From Rhyacichthys aspro (taxonomy: Eukaryota > Chordata > Actinopteri > Gobiiformes > Rhyacichthyidae), in contig CM072156.1 in NCBI GenBank assembly GCA_036850595.1, positions 16,316,326 through 16,380,325 of the forward strand: a stretch of 64,000 nt of DNA, read 5' to 3'. A program made the position numbers and the translations under genes. Within the stretch, counting starts at the first letter, position 1. Every line of letters begins with the position of its first letter. The notes below the pieces were generated by a model, which had not been told where the DNA came from, searched no databases, and worked only from the letters and a program-made list of their open reading frames with translations. Below are positions 10,689-23,474 of this stretch, in pieces.

Positions 10689-13600
10689 CTACTTAGCACT
10701 AAGATCTACCAGCAGGTGCTGATAGGCCAAGGTATTGCCTTTGAAGCTTGCAGCCAGCAAAATGTCCTTGTTGTCAACAGAAATTAAGCTGAATGCCCGC
10801 GGTGCTCTCATGTTGAGCTCCTGGAAGGGCTTAAAACGCTGAGTGAGGTCGTCCCACAAATATACTCTGGAGAAGGAGAAATCACTTCCAAGGAGGAGGT
10901 ACTGGCGGAGGCCCACAGTAAAAGGATATACCGCCATTGAGCCTCGAGAGGGAAGAGTCTGGATCTCTACAAAACGCTGCCCTTCCCACCGTAGAATCTT
11001 GGAGTCACCGATGAAGCGTGTGAGGCACAAGTACAGAGCCCTCCTCACCCAGAAGTGCTTCACCATCTGCACGTCGGCCATCTCTGTGATTAGGGAGTGG
11101 AATATGAACTGCTTTTGGCTGCGGGTCCACTGGTACACCACTGGAGGCTGAGAGGCACTGGAAAGGATAAGGTGAGGCTTTCCCCCGACGTCAAGAAACT
11201 CAACGTGAGTGTCTCGGTGCCAGGGGTGAAGCGACTGGTGAGAGTAAAAACCATTGCTGTTCCACCGATAAATGCTGGTGGAGCCTGCTTTGGAGCTGTC
11301 GGCTACAACAAAGTACCACTCTCCGTCCAACTGGAAGGTCTCCACAAAGTTGGGTTTCCTCACTCGAGTTGTGTCGATGTCTTGGATTTTAACAAAGCGT
11401 TGTGGGGCCTCTTCCCACCTGAGAGCATACAGACAATGTGACAAATGTGTATAAGTATGGCAACATTTATAAATGAAAACCTACAAACACGAGTCTCACT
11501 TGTAAATATGAGATCCACCAAACAGTTGAGCTACAACCATGTAAAGAGTGTTGTTTATCACCACTGGTTTGCAGTAGACAGCTGAGCGAGCTATTGGAAA
11601 AAACACAAAAAGCTGTTAGTAGTAGGACATTTATGACAGACTTTGCAAACATTTCTAACATTGTTAAATTCTTACAAGTGATATTGTGAAATTTTCTGAA
11701 GACCATCTCCACATGATCCCACACATAGACAGTGCAATAGCCCGAATCAGGCTGAGCAAAAGCCACAAACTGATCATCATTAAAATCGTAGGACTCCACT
11801 GACACAGAATGGAAGGGGAAGGTTTCATACACAGCAAAATCTAAAGGAGGAGAAACAGTGATCACAACACTTTATGAGTTTTTGTAATCTCTCGACTAAA
11901 ATGTGGATTGAAGTCCTACCAGCGCTGATGCAGTTGAAGTCTCGTGGTGCAAGATCATGAATCCTGCGTCCCTGAAACTCAAACGGGCTGGCGCAGTAAA
12001 TGGCAGGAACCGTGGTGTTGGTTTTCTCGATCCAGTCCACAAGCCACTTGATTTTACAGTCGCAGTGGAAAGAATTCCCTCGCAAATCTCTAATATTTCA
12101 CAATGAGACATTCTTGACTTCAAAACAACGGTCACCGAACATTCAGAGAAACAGAAAGCCAGACTGTGCTTTTTTTATATTGTCACTGATTCGAGCAAAC
12201 TTACAAATCGGTGAGAATGTCCAGATGTTTAAAGAGATCTCTCGGCAACGTCTGTAGGTTGTTGTTTGAAAGAGATCTGAAAATATATACACAAGCATAT
12301 ATTTGTGACTGGCTTTTCATCTATGTCTTTTATATTCTGTTCACTTGGAATGAGCTTATAAAATACTCACAGATGGGTCAGCGATTTTAATCCTCTGAAG
12401 GTATACTTTGAAAGAGCCTGGATGTCATTATTCTCAATGAACCTGAGAAAAGAACAAACTAATCAGATACACTGACATGATGGCAGCTGGATGCACTGCT
12501 TAGAAATCTAATTCGAATTTTACAATGCAAAAAGGTAAGGATTTTATGATCGTTTGGAAATGTGTTGTTTTTTCCCCTAATTTTAGAGACAACCCTTGTG
12601 AATAGTGTCATAAAAACGTGACAGTGCAGACAGGATTGCAAATGTCTTGGTGTCAACATAATTTGATCCAGGCTGCCCTCAGTTTTGTACAAGTGCAGCA
12701 CTTCTGGAGCTCTGGAGTGTGAGATGATGTTGTTATTAGCATTCACAGCGGGCAGTGCTGGTTCGGGCCCTGATGCAGAGGTCTGATGGGCTGCAGCCAG
12801 AGCCACACAGGCACAGCACAATCCAAGTCATCAGCTAACTACTTTCTAGGCCTCATCAATTCAGAAAATGGCATATTCAGCTTTATCGCACCCCACAGAG
12901 GCAGCAGGGTTTATTTGAAGTCTTACTTGTGGCTTACTTTGCCAAACTGCAGAGTCCAACCATACATTTTAACAGCTTAAAGAGCCTTGCTTAAACCTAA
13001 AGTGCATACATATATATTCTGAGGTTATGGACATGCGAGAGATACTCACAAGTATTGTAGATTAGACAGACCAGCAAAAGCATCATCAGAAATCATGGTG
13101 AACGTGTTGGAGTTAAGAAGCCTGCCAAGAAAATAAGAACATTTAATAGCCAATAAATTCAGTCATTATTTTTCTTCTGCTTAAGCTCGTTTAGGATTTA
13201 CAAATGATGTCAACATAACAGTCATTACATTACTTTTGTTAAGTTATTGACATTTTCCACACACATTGACAAAAGCAGAGACCCACAAAGGGGAATAAAC
13301 AGGCCTTTGTGTGTCAGAGCAGAACTGAAGGGGGTCACTCACTGACAATGACCCTGATACAGAGCCACAGTAATTACTGCTATGTCACCACTGTTTTCAA
13401 TAACCATTCAGTTCAAGTAGCTCAAGTGCTTTGTTTGTCACTGTAAACAAAACACCGTTAATTCTAGAGAATGAACATACGTGCAATATAAAGAATTATG
13501 GGGCCAATGAATAAATAGACTGGTTTGAAACTTTTTCAGGACTTGTTTGTACTTACAGAAACTGCAGTAGCTGTAAGTGTGAGAAAGCTCCCTCTGGGAC

Positions 13601-14527
13601 TGTAGTAAAGGCTGCATTCACCATTGTTCTGTTTAGAGAAATAAGGACATGAGAAACTGTTTCAGTGAAAAAGCCTGACTGGTAGCAACAAGCATCAAAA
13701 TAGACATCCCATTCTATATTTAGTTTGTCACCTCAAAACTGGGATGTCCATGCAGTGTTCAGTTCAAGAAAGGTGAGATCTAATTAAAAAGTATAATGTG
13801 GTTTTCACTCATTGGTGACACTTTCAGCAGAGTGCTTTCCATTCGCCTTGGCCAATTAAACTAATATACATTCCACAAGCCATAACAGTGAGTGATGGGG
13901 GCTTTATGTGATGTGAATACAAGCTTTCTCCATCAAACTTTCCATTTCATTATATATGCTCCATTTATTGGTCGTATTCCTTGAAGATTGAATCTCTCAA
14001 ATGAGAAGCTGCTGCAGCAAGGACAGGAATCTATTGTTAGAATCACTCCCTGGAGTTTAACAGATTTTACTGCTGCACTCCTGAAAATAAGTTTAGCACA
14101 CACAGTAGTAGAGGAGCAGTGTCTCTTGTGAGCAAGGCAGCAACAAGCAGAAAAAGAGGAAAGCATGCTGCACGTGCTAAATTCACTTTGTAGCTCTTAA
14201 AAACAAGCAGGTTTTAAGAGCATGATTACTTAATGGGGCTGACATCAGGGATGCAGCCATCAGTACCAGCCTGCTACAGCCCACACTGTAGATGCTGAGT
14301 GACAGACAAACTCACAGAGAGATGATGCCAGGGGGGAAGCTCTTGGGGATAGCCTTGGTGTCCACGCAGAAAGCACTATCTTTGGTGCAGGAGCAGGTCG
14401 GTGGACAGCGGGGAATCTTGGCTTTCTTTGCATTCGATTCCTCCGGCACACACAAACACAGAACAACCAAGCACATTAGCCTTATCCATCTCGATCCAAG
14501 CTCTGGCATCCTCGAGTTGGGAAACAA
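10689..14527 (-). CDS. lgi3: LGI3, secreted leucine-rich repeat and EPTP-propeller protein
   Basis: Nine coding exons: 14316-14527, 13557-13628, 13050-13121, 12371-12442, 12205-12276, 11920-12089, 11676-11840, 11500-11590, 10689-11418; 1656 bases, 551 aa plus stop (human LGI3 548 aa). Exon 1 holds a signal peptide (WIRLMCLVVLCLCVPEES) and the N-terminal cysteine cap (CPPTCSCTKDSAFC). Four consecutive exons of exactly 72 bases encode one leucine-rich repeat each. The C-terminal cap (GNSFHCDCKIKWLVDW) follows. Residues about 224-551 form the EPTP beta-propeller (VVADSSKAG, YSHQSLHPWHRDT, TRFIGDSKILRW, GSDFSFS, ASFKGNTLAY, VDLSAK). The N-terminal cap AFCVDTKAIPKS and IYCASP favour LGI3 over LGI1, LGI2 and LGI4. 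LGI proteins are secreted and bind ADAM22/23 receptors on neurons and glia. The minus-strand 5' UTR carries a CAG repeat. Confidence 0.93.
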
Positions 14528-14755
14528 ATCCGTGGGGCTTGAAGTTCCTCCTCAACTTGTTTGTTTGGAGCTGATGCTGACGGTCGGCTCGCCTACAGCC
14601 CCAGCAGCTTTGATAATGCTGAGCGAAGAGTTGAGACACGGCACGAGAGATAGGAGTCAGGAGAGAGGGAGGAGGGAGAGTGATGGCAGTTGTAGGTGCC
14701 TCTGTGGGTGTGGGTTCTCTGCAGCTTCCCTGGCTCGATGTTACCTCTCTGAAGA

Positions 14756-14779
14756 GCTGCTGCTGCTGCTGCTGCTGCC
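14756..14779. repeat. (CTG/CAG)8 microsatellite in the presumed lgi3 5' UTR
   Basis: Eight consecutive CTG triplets on the plus strand, CAG in the sense of lgi3. It lies about 230 bases upstream of the lgi3 start codon. The triplet run is not in the lgi3 coding frame. Confidence 0.85.
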
Positions 14780-15877
14780 ACACTGCAGGAATGACGAGCT
14801 CCAGGACCTGGACGCAGCACCGCTCTCAATCAATAATTCACCATCACATAAACAGAAAGACAGAGGGGAGAGACGAGAGGCTACAGCGTCAATGCCAACA
14901 CTCTGCAAGCTGTAGATCACTTTCAGCTGCTGCAGACACAAGTGCTTTTAGTATGCTGCTCTAAACCAGTACAATTTATCTTGCAGCTCGTTTATTTCAT
15001 TGCATCATATTTATTTAAATAACATGCAATTGCTGCTGTAACTGCAAATAATATACTTTATTTTTAATTTAGAGGTGCAAAAGCAGTTAATGCAAGTAGT
15101 GAGAAATAGTACACATTATGCCAGTTGGACAAATGCGCCCATCTTCCACCTTATATTATACATAAACTTGTTCAGCCTGTAGAATGAAGGCAATACCCCT
15201 TATAACTTTATAATAATTTCATTGCTCAGATTTCTTAACAGGGATGTGGAAGGCAAATTCAATAAACACGCATTTGATGTATTTTATTGTCCCAAAAATG
15301 GAGAAAAAAAAAGTAAAAAGTAAAACGCCTACCTCAGAAGAACATGGGCTGATAAATCATGGTGGGGCATGCTACGTTAGCCACACAACAGGGACATCCA
15401 TTGGCAAACTTAGCTTAGCTTCTGTTAACTGTAGTGGTTTCATTTGCTGTAACAAAGGGCACACCTTATTATCTCATCCATTTATGACGAGACTGTGCAA
15501 TGTTTCATCAGTAGAAGAACAGTAGGAGCTGCAAAAGTATCACAGTGTCAAAGAGAAAAGCCAACCTGGCTATATTATTACATTATATATAATATTTAAA
15601 AACTATTCTCAAGATCAAGTAAATAGACAATACATATGTAAATGAAAACTATGCAATAACAAATCAAGCTAAAATAAACTATGCATATGTACCGCAAATG
15701 AATATGAAAAAGTAAATTGCAGATTTTATAATAGTTACTGCACTCACCTTACATTAATACATTTGTTAATTAAGGATGATGCCATAAAAACTGCATCCCA
15801 ACAAGGAGATTTGTACAGTGCAGTCAAAAGCATCACAGTTCAACTCTACTGGCTGTTTGAGTGGCTGCACAGTCATT

Positions 15878-15893
15878 ACACCAGAGGGCGCTG
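15878..15893 (+). promoter_or_regulatory. CTCF-type motif, forward orientation
   Basis: acaccagagggcgctg matches the CTCF core (CCAnnAGRGGGCGC) at nearly every position. Located between lgi3 and the fgfr1 3' end. Occupancy is unknown. Confidence 0.5.
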
Positions 15894-18094
15894 TTCCCCA
15901 TGCAATATCCTGTATCCAAAGCAGCCGTGGAGTAAATCCGGGGCAGAACAGAAGGGGACTGCAGAGAGGCTCACTCACTGGGGCAGGGTGGCCTTTGGCA
16001 GAGGACTCGGTACCAGGCGTCTCCAGCCTCTCCCCCTCCCTCCCCTCCTCCATCCCTTTACAGCCACTCTGTTGTCACAAGCCCAGGGTTAGGGCTAAGG
16101 CCTGCCAGGGCACATTGTTCACTGTCCGCACTCTCTCCATGTGACACTCAGCATCTGAACAAATGCAAGCTGTTTTCAAAAGGCCGTGTTACACCTTAAT
16201 CAGATACTTTTGTGTTTAATTACATTTTTGTCATGTGATCTCCATGGGCCGTCTGTCGTTGTAACTTACACAAGCTTACATTTTATTTGTTTATTAAGAT
16301 TTTTAGTTACTTTAATTGTTTTGGTCATTCCGTTGTCTTTTGGTTCTATTTGGCATCCTTTAAGTGCCACTTTGGTCAGTCTTAAAAAAGTTAATGTTGT
16401 TTCATTTTCATTGCATAGCTTTTGTGGATAATTGTACGGTATTACATAAGCAGGAATGAATAAAAGATGGCTTACTTCTAACTTGGGTCGGTTACTAAAA
16501 TGAGGGGTGTTGTCTGATGAGCGACATTATTTCCGGAGACAGAGAGCTATGTTGAAAGGCTTGTTTTCTTTTCTCCATTGCTGCGTGCGTCTTGAGCTTT
16601 TCTTTTCTTTCTTTCTTTTTTTTTGTTCGAGTTGTATATGTGCATTCATGTAAGTTATGCGCAGTAAGGAGCAGTTAATGCCAGAGCTTACTTCTCCCCG
16701 AGCTCCACCCAGTGCAAACCTCCGGTGGGAAACAGCATAATTGCATGGCATCGAATAGGAACCATGAAACAGCAGCTGGAGGCCTAACTTACCCTCTGCT
16801 CGAGCCAAAAAAAATCTGAAATGCAGCTGAGATATGAATTCAAGTTTTGTTCATGCATTATGGTTACAAAAAACAAAAAAAAATCACAGGGTTAGGTCTG
16901 AAACACTGCTGCTATCAGTAAACACATCAGCAGCCATATAATTAACATATTTCATAAACAACTGCTTAAAGGCTGACATTTGCCGCTGAGAATAAAAAGC
17001 ACTCACTCCTCCTGCTTATATTCCTTTCGTATCTTTTCGTAACTTTTAAAGTAATAAAGGATGTCCAGCCAAGTCACCACTCACTTTAAGAGTCTCACAT
17101 CAGAGGGAACACTTGGCTGCACAAAAATAACACCTTAAAACATCACTGAGAGCTCCTTGTGCCAGAATCACTGTCTCATTAGAGTCCTGATGTGCAGCAA
17201 TAGTACATCTTATCATTAAACATGTTGCCTTATCTCTTCTCTGCGGCTTTTTCTTACAATATGCCCCTCTTTACAGCGAGTCAGTGGATTAAGGATGGCT
17301 TTATCTGTGAGTAATGTGAGTTTATAGATATTTATGGCAGTTTAAATAGGTCGAGTCTTGTATTCATGTGTTCAAATGGTGTTTACTAAAGGCGTTTGTC
17401 GTGCTCCAGAGACACTGTTTAGAATTATCCACTGTATTATTAGCAAAGTCTGAAGCTGAAAATGTGTTTTGTGACAGGGTCTCTTCAATATTCTCGGGAA
17501 AATAATAACTCAGAGATTCATAGAGGGGGAAAAGATAGAATGCAGGCATGTAATTTGAAAGAACTTTGGGCTTTTTTAATGCGCAGTCCTGCTTTACTGT
17601 AAATCACCCATGTTTGAATAACTTGAGAGTTACATCACAGCGTTGAACATAGTACACTCTCCTCCGCTTCGAACCCACATCCCATTCTAATTACTGGCCA
17701 AAGGAGCCTGAAAAGAGCTCTCTGTGTCTGTTTCCATTTCCTCTTTGGTTTTCACGGTTTGGCCTCCTGGCTGCACAGGAAGCAGCGAAAAAACACAATA
17801 TGAAGAAAGAGCAAATTTGTCCTTCCCAACTTCTTCTTTTCAGGGAAAATCCCAGCAGCTCCAGGCAGTGCCGTTTCATCCAGGAGCCACAAAGGTGTTG
17901 AGAGCTTCCGACAAGTTCGCACACGCTGTAGTGCACAGACAGTCTGGAACGGAAGCGGCCTGTGTGCTTGAAATGATTAACAGGGGACAACAGGGGCGCC
18001 AATAAACAGGTGATTGTAAAGCATTAAATCAGTCTTGGTGTGTCCTCGGCAGCACACTCTCTGACAGATGCCACTAACTCATCTGAGGACACGC

Positions 18095-18123
18095 TGACGT
18101 CACATGTCCTCCTCGGTGAGTCA
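18095..18123. promoter_or_regulatory. Perfect CRE followed by an AP-1 site
   Basis: TGACGTCA at 18095-18102 and TGAGTCA at 18117-18123 lie within 29 bases. Short motifs occur by chance; listed as a candidate enhancer element only. Confidence 0.25.
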
Positions 18124-20786
18124 CGTCCACATGATCAAGAAATTCAATAAGTGTTTGTCACAACCTTGCTTTAATCACTTCAATATTTGACCCTTAATGT
18201 ATGATTAAAGTGATGAAAAGAAAACAAAATGATTTTATTTAGGGCGACAGAGGCCGAGTCTTTGGGACAGAGGTGGCCTGTGGGATACCTGTAGGACTTA
18301 ACATCTAACTGTGCCAAGAAAACAACCCTAAATTGCTCCGACTCCCGCTTGGTTTTCTCTTAAGTGCAGCTCCGGGACTGGAAGGTATGTCAGCCAATCT
18401 CATCCCAGCCTCAATTCAATTAAAGAGAGTACAAAGACATATGGCTGCGGGGCCAGTGATATGATTAGAGTCCTGTGTACAGCCACAGTGCTTTGATTCA
18501 TATCCTCTTTTATCTGTAGCACACAGCCTTTAGTTTCAAGGAGCTGACACCACCGGGACCAGGCTCCTTCAGGTGAGCGCTCGTATCCTACTCACTTCCC
18601 AGGGCCCAGGGTTCGAATGAAGCCCTGCAAATAAATTGTTAAAGGAGACATTAGAGACTAGTATTTCTTAAAGGGACAGAGAGTTGTTTTGGGCTACTTT
18701 ACAGATTGCGATTCCTCACGGGACATGCTGTTGGAAAAGCTATTGATATAGGTCAGATAAAATGGAGAAACAAAATCTATTTAGGTCACACGTGTCTTAA
18801 GCTTTGGTCAAAATGTGTCCGCTCAAAAAAGAAACAGCAATGTGTCGTGATAAGATTAATGCAATAGGATGACACGTTATCCTGCATCATGTCGGGCTTT
18901 TATTAGGAAACAGATGAGATAAGGCTATTTATATTTTTGGATTACACCGCAGAGCAACTGCTGCTTCAGGAGGACGATTTTCTGTTGATCAGCATCCTGA
19001 CATTTTTGAGACTCAAGGGATCAGGACAATCCTCCCAAATCAAAGGTGTGCATGGACGCTATCTAAGTTTTCAGTCAGCACAATGCAGAGGAGCAACTGT
19101 AGCCTCCTCCCCGCACCCTTGCTGCCATAAAAGACAGATGATACGCCTCCTGGGACAGGGATGTGTCGGAGGAATGTGTGCGCAGGTATCCTCCAGCCTG
19201 TGGGGACCGCGGAGAAAGGCCCAGCACCAGTTGATCCTATTTGATAAAGGTCCTGACAGGCCCAGATTATATGTCTAGGCCTGGAGGAGGTGCATGTCTC
19301 ATTCCTGCGTTGAAGAAAGTCGATCTGGTGGGAAAGAGGCGGGCCGTGCCTAAAGGCGTCAGCTTTTGTACGGACGCCAATGCAGACACACACCTTGTCG
19401 GCCAGACACGTATCCCACTACCACTATACCGCTAAACCACCACCCCCTCTCCACCCACTGGTGCCCCCACACCAAACAAACAGCCAGCTCATTTACCTGA
19501 CCGCACCTGTAGCTCCAGACGCCATAAATACACACCTTGGCACTGATTTACATGTGAAGAAAGGTTTTTAAATGTCAGGAATTCGATGCAATGAGAGGCT
19601 GAAAACAACAACAGAACTGACTGATAGAAAAAAAAAAAAAAAAAGGTTGTGAGTTGAGGGACAATGGTGAAACACAGAGTGAGTGACAGGCCTCGCCCCA
19701 GGCTCAGCCCTCTGTCATGTCCGTCCCAAAGCAGAGAGACCATTAGGGACCTGTCAGTGATAGAGACAGCCTTTTTGCAACCAGGGGCCTGAGCCTTAAA
19801 GACGCAAACATCAACACCCGAACAGCACTGTGCCTTTGCCTGTCATTTCTGTCTCAGAGGGGCCGGACCAGGGCTCACTCCGAGGACTTCACTGGTGACA
19901 TATTTACATCATTAAAAATATTTGCTTGTGCTGAAGAAGGGTGAAGTACGCCCCAAACCGCACCGGCCACATTTAGACACAAAACAGAGTGTCATCGGCA
20001 GAGCTATTGTTAACAAGGGTGGGTGGTTTTCACTCCTGGCAAACAACAGAAAAATTAAAATTCCTCCTGTGTATTCTGAAATCAGTCTGCTGCGGTTTTC
20101 CACACGCCGTCTGAGGCCTCTTCTTTTTTGTGCCAAGACGAGAGAAAATGTCTCCTTCACCTTGCAGATGGATGCAGGCCAGAATTAGATTCATCACTTC
20201 CAGTATTGTTCCGCTGCTGTAACCTTTCTCTGTCCCTTCCCTGACTCTCCTCCCTCTTTCCCATAAATAACCAGCTCATTTGTGAAGAGACAGGCCGTAC
20301 AACAGCAGTGATGTCACTACTTCTCACATACACCCGATCACCGGTGGCACCAGCGTCTCCCTCTCTCTGGAGTTGAGAAAAACCAGCTCTGATTGACGAC
20401 ACACGTCTTCTGCGAGGTGGCGTGCAGTTGAAGGGCAGGTCATCTGTCATCAGCTGGGATTAATGCACAGGCTCGGGGTTTTTCTGTAGACCTGGAAATT
20501 TAAGACGAGACTCGAATAAATCAAGCCCTCTCTGGTAAACAAAAACACAAAGCAATGCATCTTAACAAGCCACAGGAAACAGGCATGGACAGCATCTGGC
20601 TCATATCAATCACTCACACGCAACAAATGAGGAATTTGCAGAGGATTTGCTGCTGTTTAATAACTCAGCCATAGTAAGCCTATAGAGCTTACAGTTTAGA
20701 AACATAAGGTTGGTTCTATTGAGTTTCTAAGAGTAGGAAAAAGAAAAAAAAACTTTGTAGTTATGATTTTAATTGGTTAGTTTTTT

Positions 20787-21039
20787 CAGTGATTCTCAAA
20801 CTGAAATATTTGTACTTACTGTTACATATTATTACTTTTATTACATGGTCGTAAATAAGTGAATGTATCAGCAAATGCATTTAAACTGTGCAAAAGTAGG
20901 ACCAAGCCTGTTGTTAAACCAGGACTAAAGCCAGAACCAAACTTTATTCATGTTTATTATAATGGTCCATGAACTTAAGAATTCATATAATGATATTTTT
21001 ACATTTCTATTTAAAAAACTAACACTCAGAGAACCACTG
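20787..21039. mobile_element. Candidate hAT-type miniature element
   Basis: The ends are imperfect inverted repeats: cagtgattctcaaactg at the left, and the reverse complement of the right end reads cagtggttctctgag. These resemble hAT/Charlie termini. Flanks agtttttt and atctattt are only a weak 8-base target duplication. No coding capacity. Confidence 0.45.
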
Positions 21040-22440
21040 ATCTATTTGATTCAAAACACCTTCTCTTTATGTCATAATAACTTCTTAGTTTTTTACGTAA
21101 GATGCAGTATTTTTATTGAAGATGGAATAATAGATAAATGCATGGCCTGAACAAGATATGGATTTAACAAAAACTTCAAGCATGATTAAGCTATGATTAA
21201 ACAAATCCATTAAGAGTTAATGAGTTCATTTTGATCCTTTTTGTAGCTATTCCACATTTAGCTGTTGAAGCAGGTCTGACGTGATCAGCTGGTGTAATGG
21301 AAGGCATTAGGTTCATCAGAGCTGTTGTGTTCTCCGTGTTCTAGCCTCAGATGCCCGAGATTCCTGTATTCCCAAATCAATTTACATACTTCCGTCATCA
21401 CTCAGTAATCTTTAACACAAAACAGCCACTTCTCCTGTCATCTCAGCGATTGCTAATGATTTAATCACTGCTCAACTGCCCAAACATAGATTCTAACAAT
21501 AAACATGCACATTCTTGTGTCGGGAGAAAAAAATAGAGTGGGTTAACGGAAAAAGTTGGTGGAGAACTGCCAATGTAACTGTTGCTATACAAGACAATGG
21601 CAGAAGACCTTTGCTCCACTAAACTCTCCTTGTGCCATCTGTCAGAAGTGATAATACCTAACACCTAATAGCACTATTAGCAGGTTATAAAGCAACACTA
21701 CTATTCTTATATAGAGCTCTTCATCATCACCTCAGCCACAGCACACAAACCGTACTTTTATTACTCTCTGTTTCCAAGGTTGAAAAATATGTGTCCCACA
21801 ACAATAAGGTCATTCTGTGAATCTTAAAGGTATATGGAAACCTGAAAGTGTAGGTTTGGACACAATGGCGGACAAGATTTGTATAAACATTGATTGGAAA
21901 ATGTCTTAATTTGCATTTAGAGAATACAGGTGGTAGTTTAGGTCCAGATGAAAAAGAACATGAATGAAATTTGAGTTTGACATTGCTTCTGTAGTGAAAT
22001 GGTAGCTCTTACTGCATTCACCTAAACTGGAAGAGCTGGCTTTCACAAAGGGTCAGGAGCTGGTTACACTGTGGCTCTTCTTGGCCTGTTGCGTAGAGAC
22101 CGAGCTCCAGGTGATGCATCGGCCAATGGCAGGAAGCCAGCGACGGACATGGGCATCAAGGTTGGTGAAGCTGATGGATGTAAGTGTAGCCCCAGCACTT
22201 GCCAAGCCATTCACACTGCTGTAAATGACATGTTTACTGCGGGCTGTGGCTGGCGGCGCTCCCCAACATCGAGTCTGATGTCAGCAGCACATTATCATAT
22301 CTAATCAGCTCGCAGCAAGAGGATTGAAGTGGCAAGCTTTCCATCTCTGTAAACATGATTTACATCAGAGACATGAATATCTGATATTTATAGGCGCATT
22401 TATGGAGTTCACTTTAAACTCTGAAAGCTTTAGCGGTTTG

Positions 22441-23474
22441 TTTTTCAATAGCATTTTATTTAATGTAATCCTTTTACGATGACATGCGTGTTCTGCAACC
22501 CTTCATCAGAAGTTATATGGCAGTGAATGTAACTCCTGTTAAAGCATTTACACGTGGAGGTAAATTCATCACATGGAATGCATGCACAGAGCAAGTGCAT
22601 GATGTTGACTGTAGAAAATGACTGGGTTTTGATAAACACCCTGCTGTTACCATCACTCACACACAGACACACACATACACAATGAAACAATTCTTATTTT
22701 TAACACAGTTGACTTCAGATGGAGAGACCCAAACAATGAAATACATTATATTGCAGACTGTGTCATTAAAAGCATTGAAATTATAGCTTAAAAAACAGAA
22801 AATCCAGTACATATTTTTTCCATAGTTGATTATGCACTTCTGTAAATTTGGGGCAATCAAGCTGAAACACAGCGGCAAACTGGCCATTTTACATTTTCTC
22901 CTGTAACAACTGCCCCATAGACTAGATTGAAAAAAGGATCAAACAAACACATCCTTGTACAAAAGAAATAAATCAATTATGGTAATAAAAATAAGAGTAA
23001 AGTGTAAATATATATTCATATTTATAATTTTCTAACTGTATTTACACAATGTTTTTGAAGATGCAAATGACCCCAGTTTTGGAGTATGGAGTCCTTTACT
23101 ATTGACAGACCGATGGAGGAAAAACTGAACAAAATCAAAAATCTGACATAATCATGATCAGTCTTTTCAATTTTTCCAAACCGAGGAATGCCCCAAGTAA
23201 GAGATGAGTGGAAATCTGTTCTTTTTCTGATTCTGTCTGTGAAAAAAAACTCCTGCGAAATCAAAGTGCCCTTTAAGGATGTGGCCAAATCACCACGATG
23301 AACCAGGAAGTGGCTGCAGTCTACAGTCCATGTGATCCGACGCGTTCTACGAGGTGTCTCCGAGCTCCTTTCTTACAGTAACACCAGTGTTTTAGCTTCA
23401 TCTCTGGGAATATGGACTCCACGAGGCAGGGAGCAGAAAGAATGTCTTGAGTTTATCTGAATGGAGATGAGGTA
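22441..23474 (-). other. fgfr1: fgfr1 3' UTR (inferred)
   Basis: Noncoding DNA after the fgfr1 stop. The first clear minus-strand AATAAA is at 22455-22460 (plus tttatt), which would give a 3' UTR of about 1 kb. Nearer alternative signals were not obvious. Confidence 0.4.

Larger units (their letters stand above)
14780..22440. other. lgi3-fgfr1 intergenic interval
   Basis: No protein gene or recognised RNA found in 7.6 kb. It contains a strong CTCF-type motif (15878-15893), paired CRE and AP-1 type sites (18095-18123), a poly-A run at about 19626-19644 and a candidate miniature transposon (20787-21039). Some parts (for example 17640-18130 and 22060-22310) are less AT-rich and could be conserved regulatory DNA, but that needs cross-species alignment. 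Confidence 0.4.

Noticed and set aside
14292..14915. 207-codon plus-strand open frame
   Set aside because: Antisense to lgi3 exon 1 and its 5' UTR, including the CAG repeat read as Cys/Leu runs.
17640..17740. tRNA B-box-like string (ggttcgaagc on the minus strand)
   Set aside because: No acceptor stem and no correctly spaced A box; same verdict for ggttcgaatg near 18610.
22071..22304. 77-codon plus-strand frame
   Set aside because: No known protein and no splice context; the moderately GC-rich stretch may be conserved noncoding DNA, which cannot be tested here.
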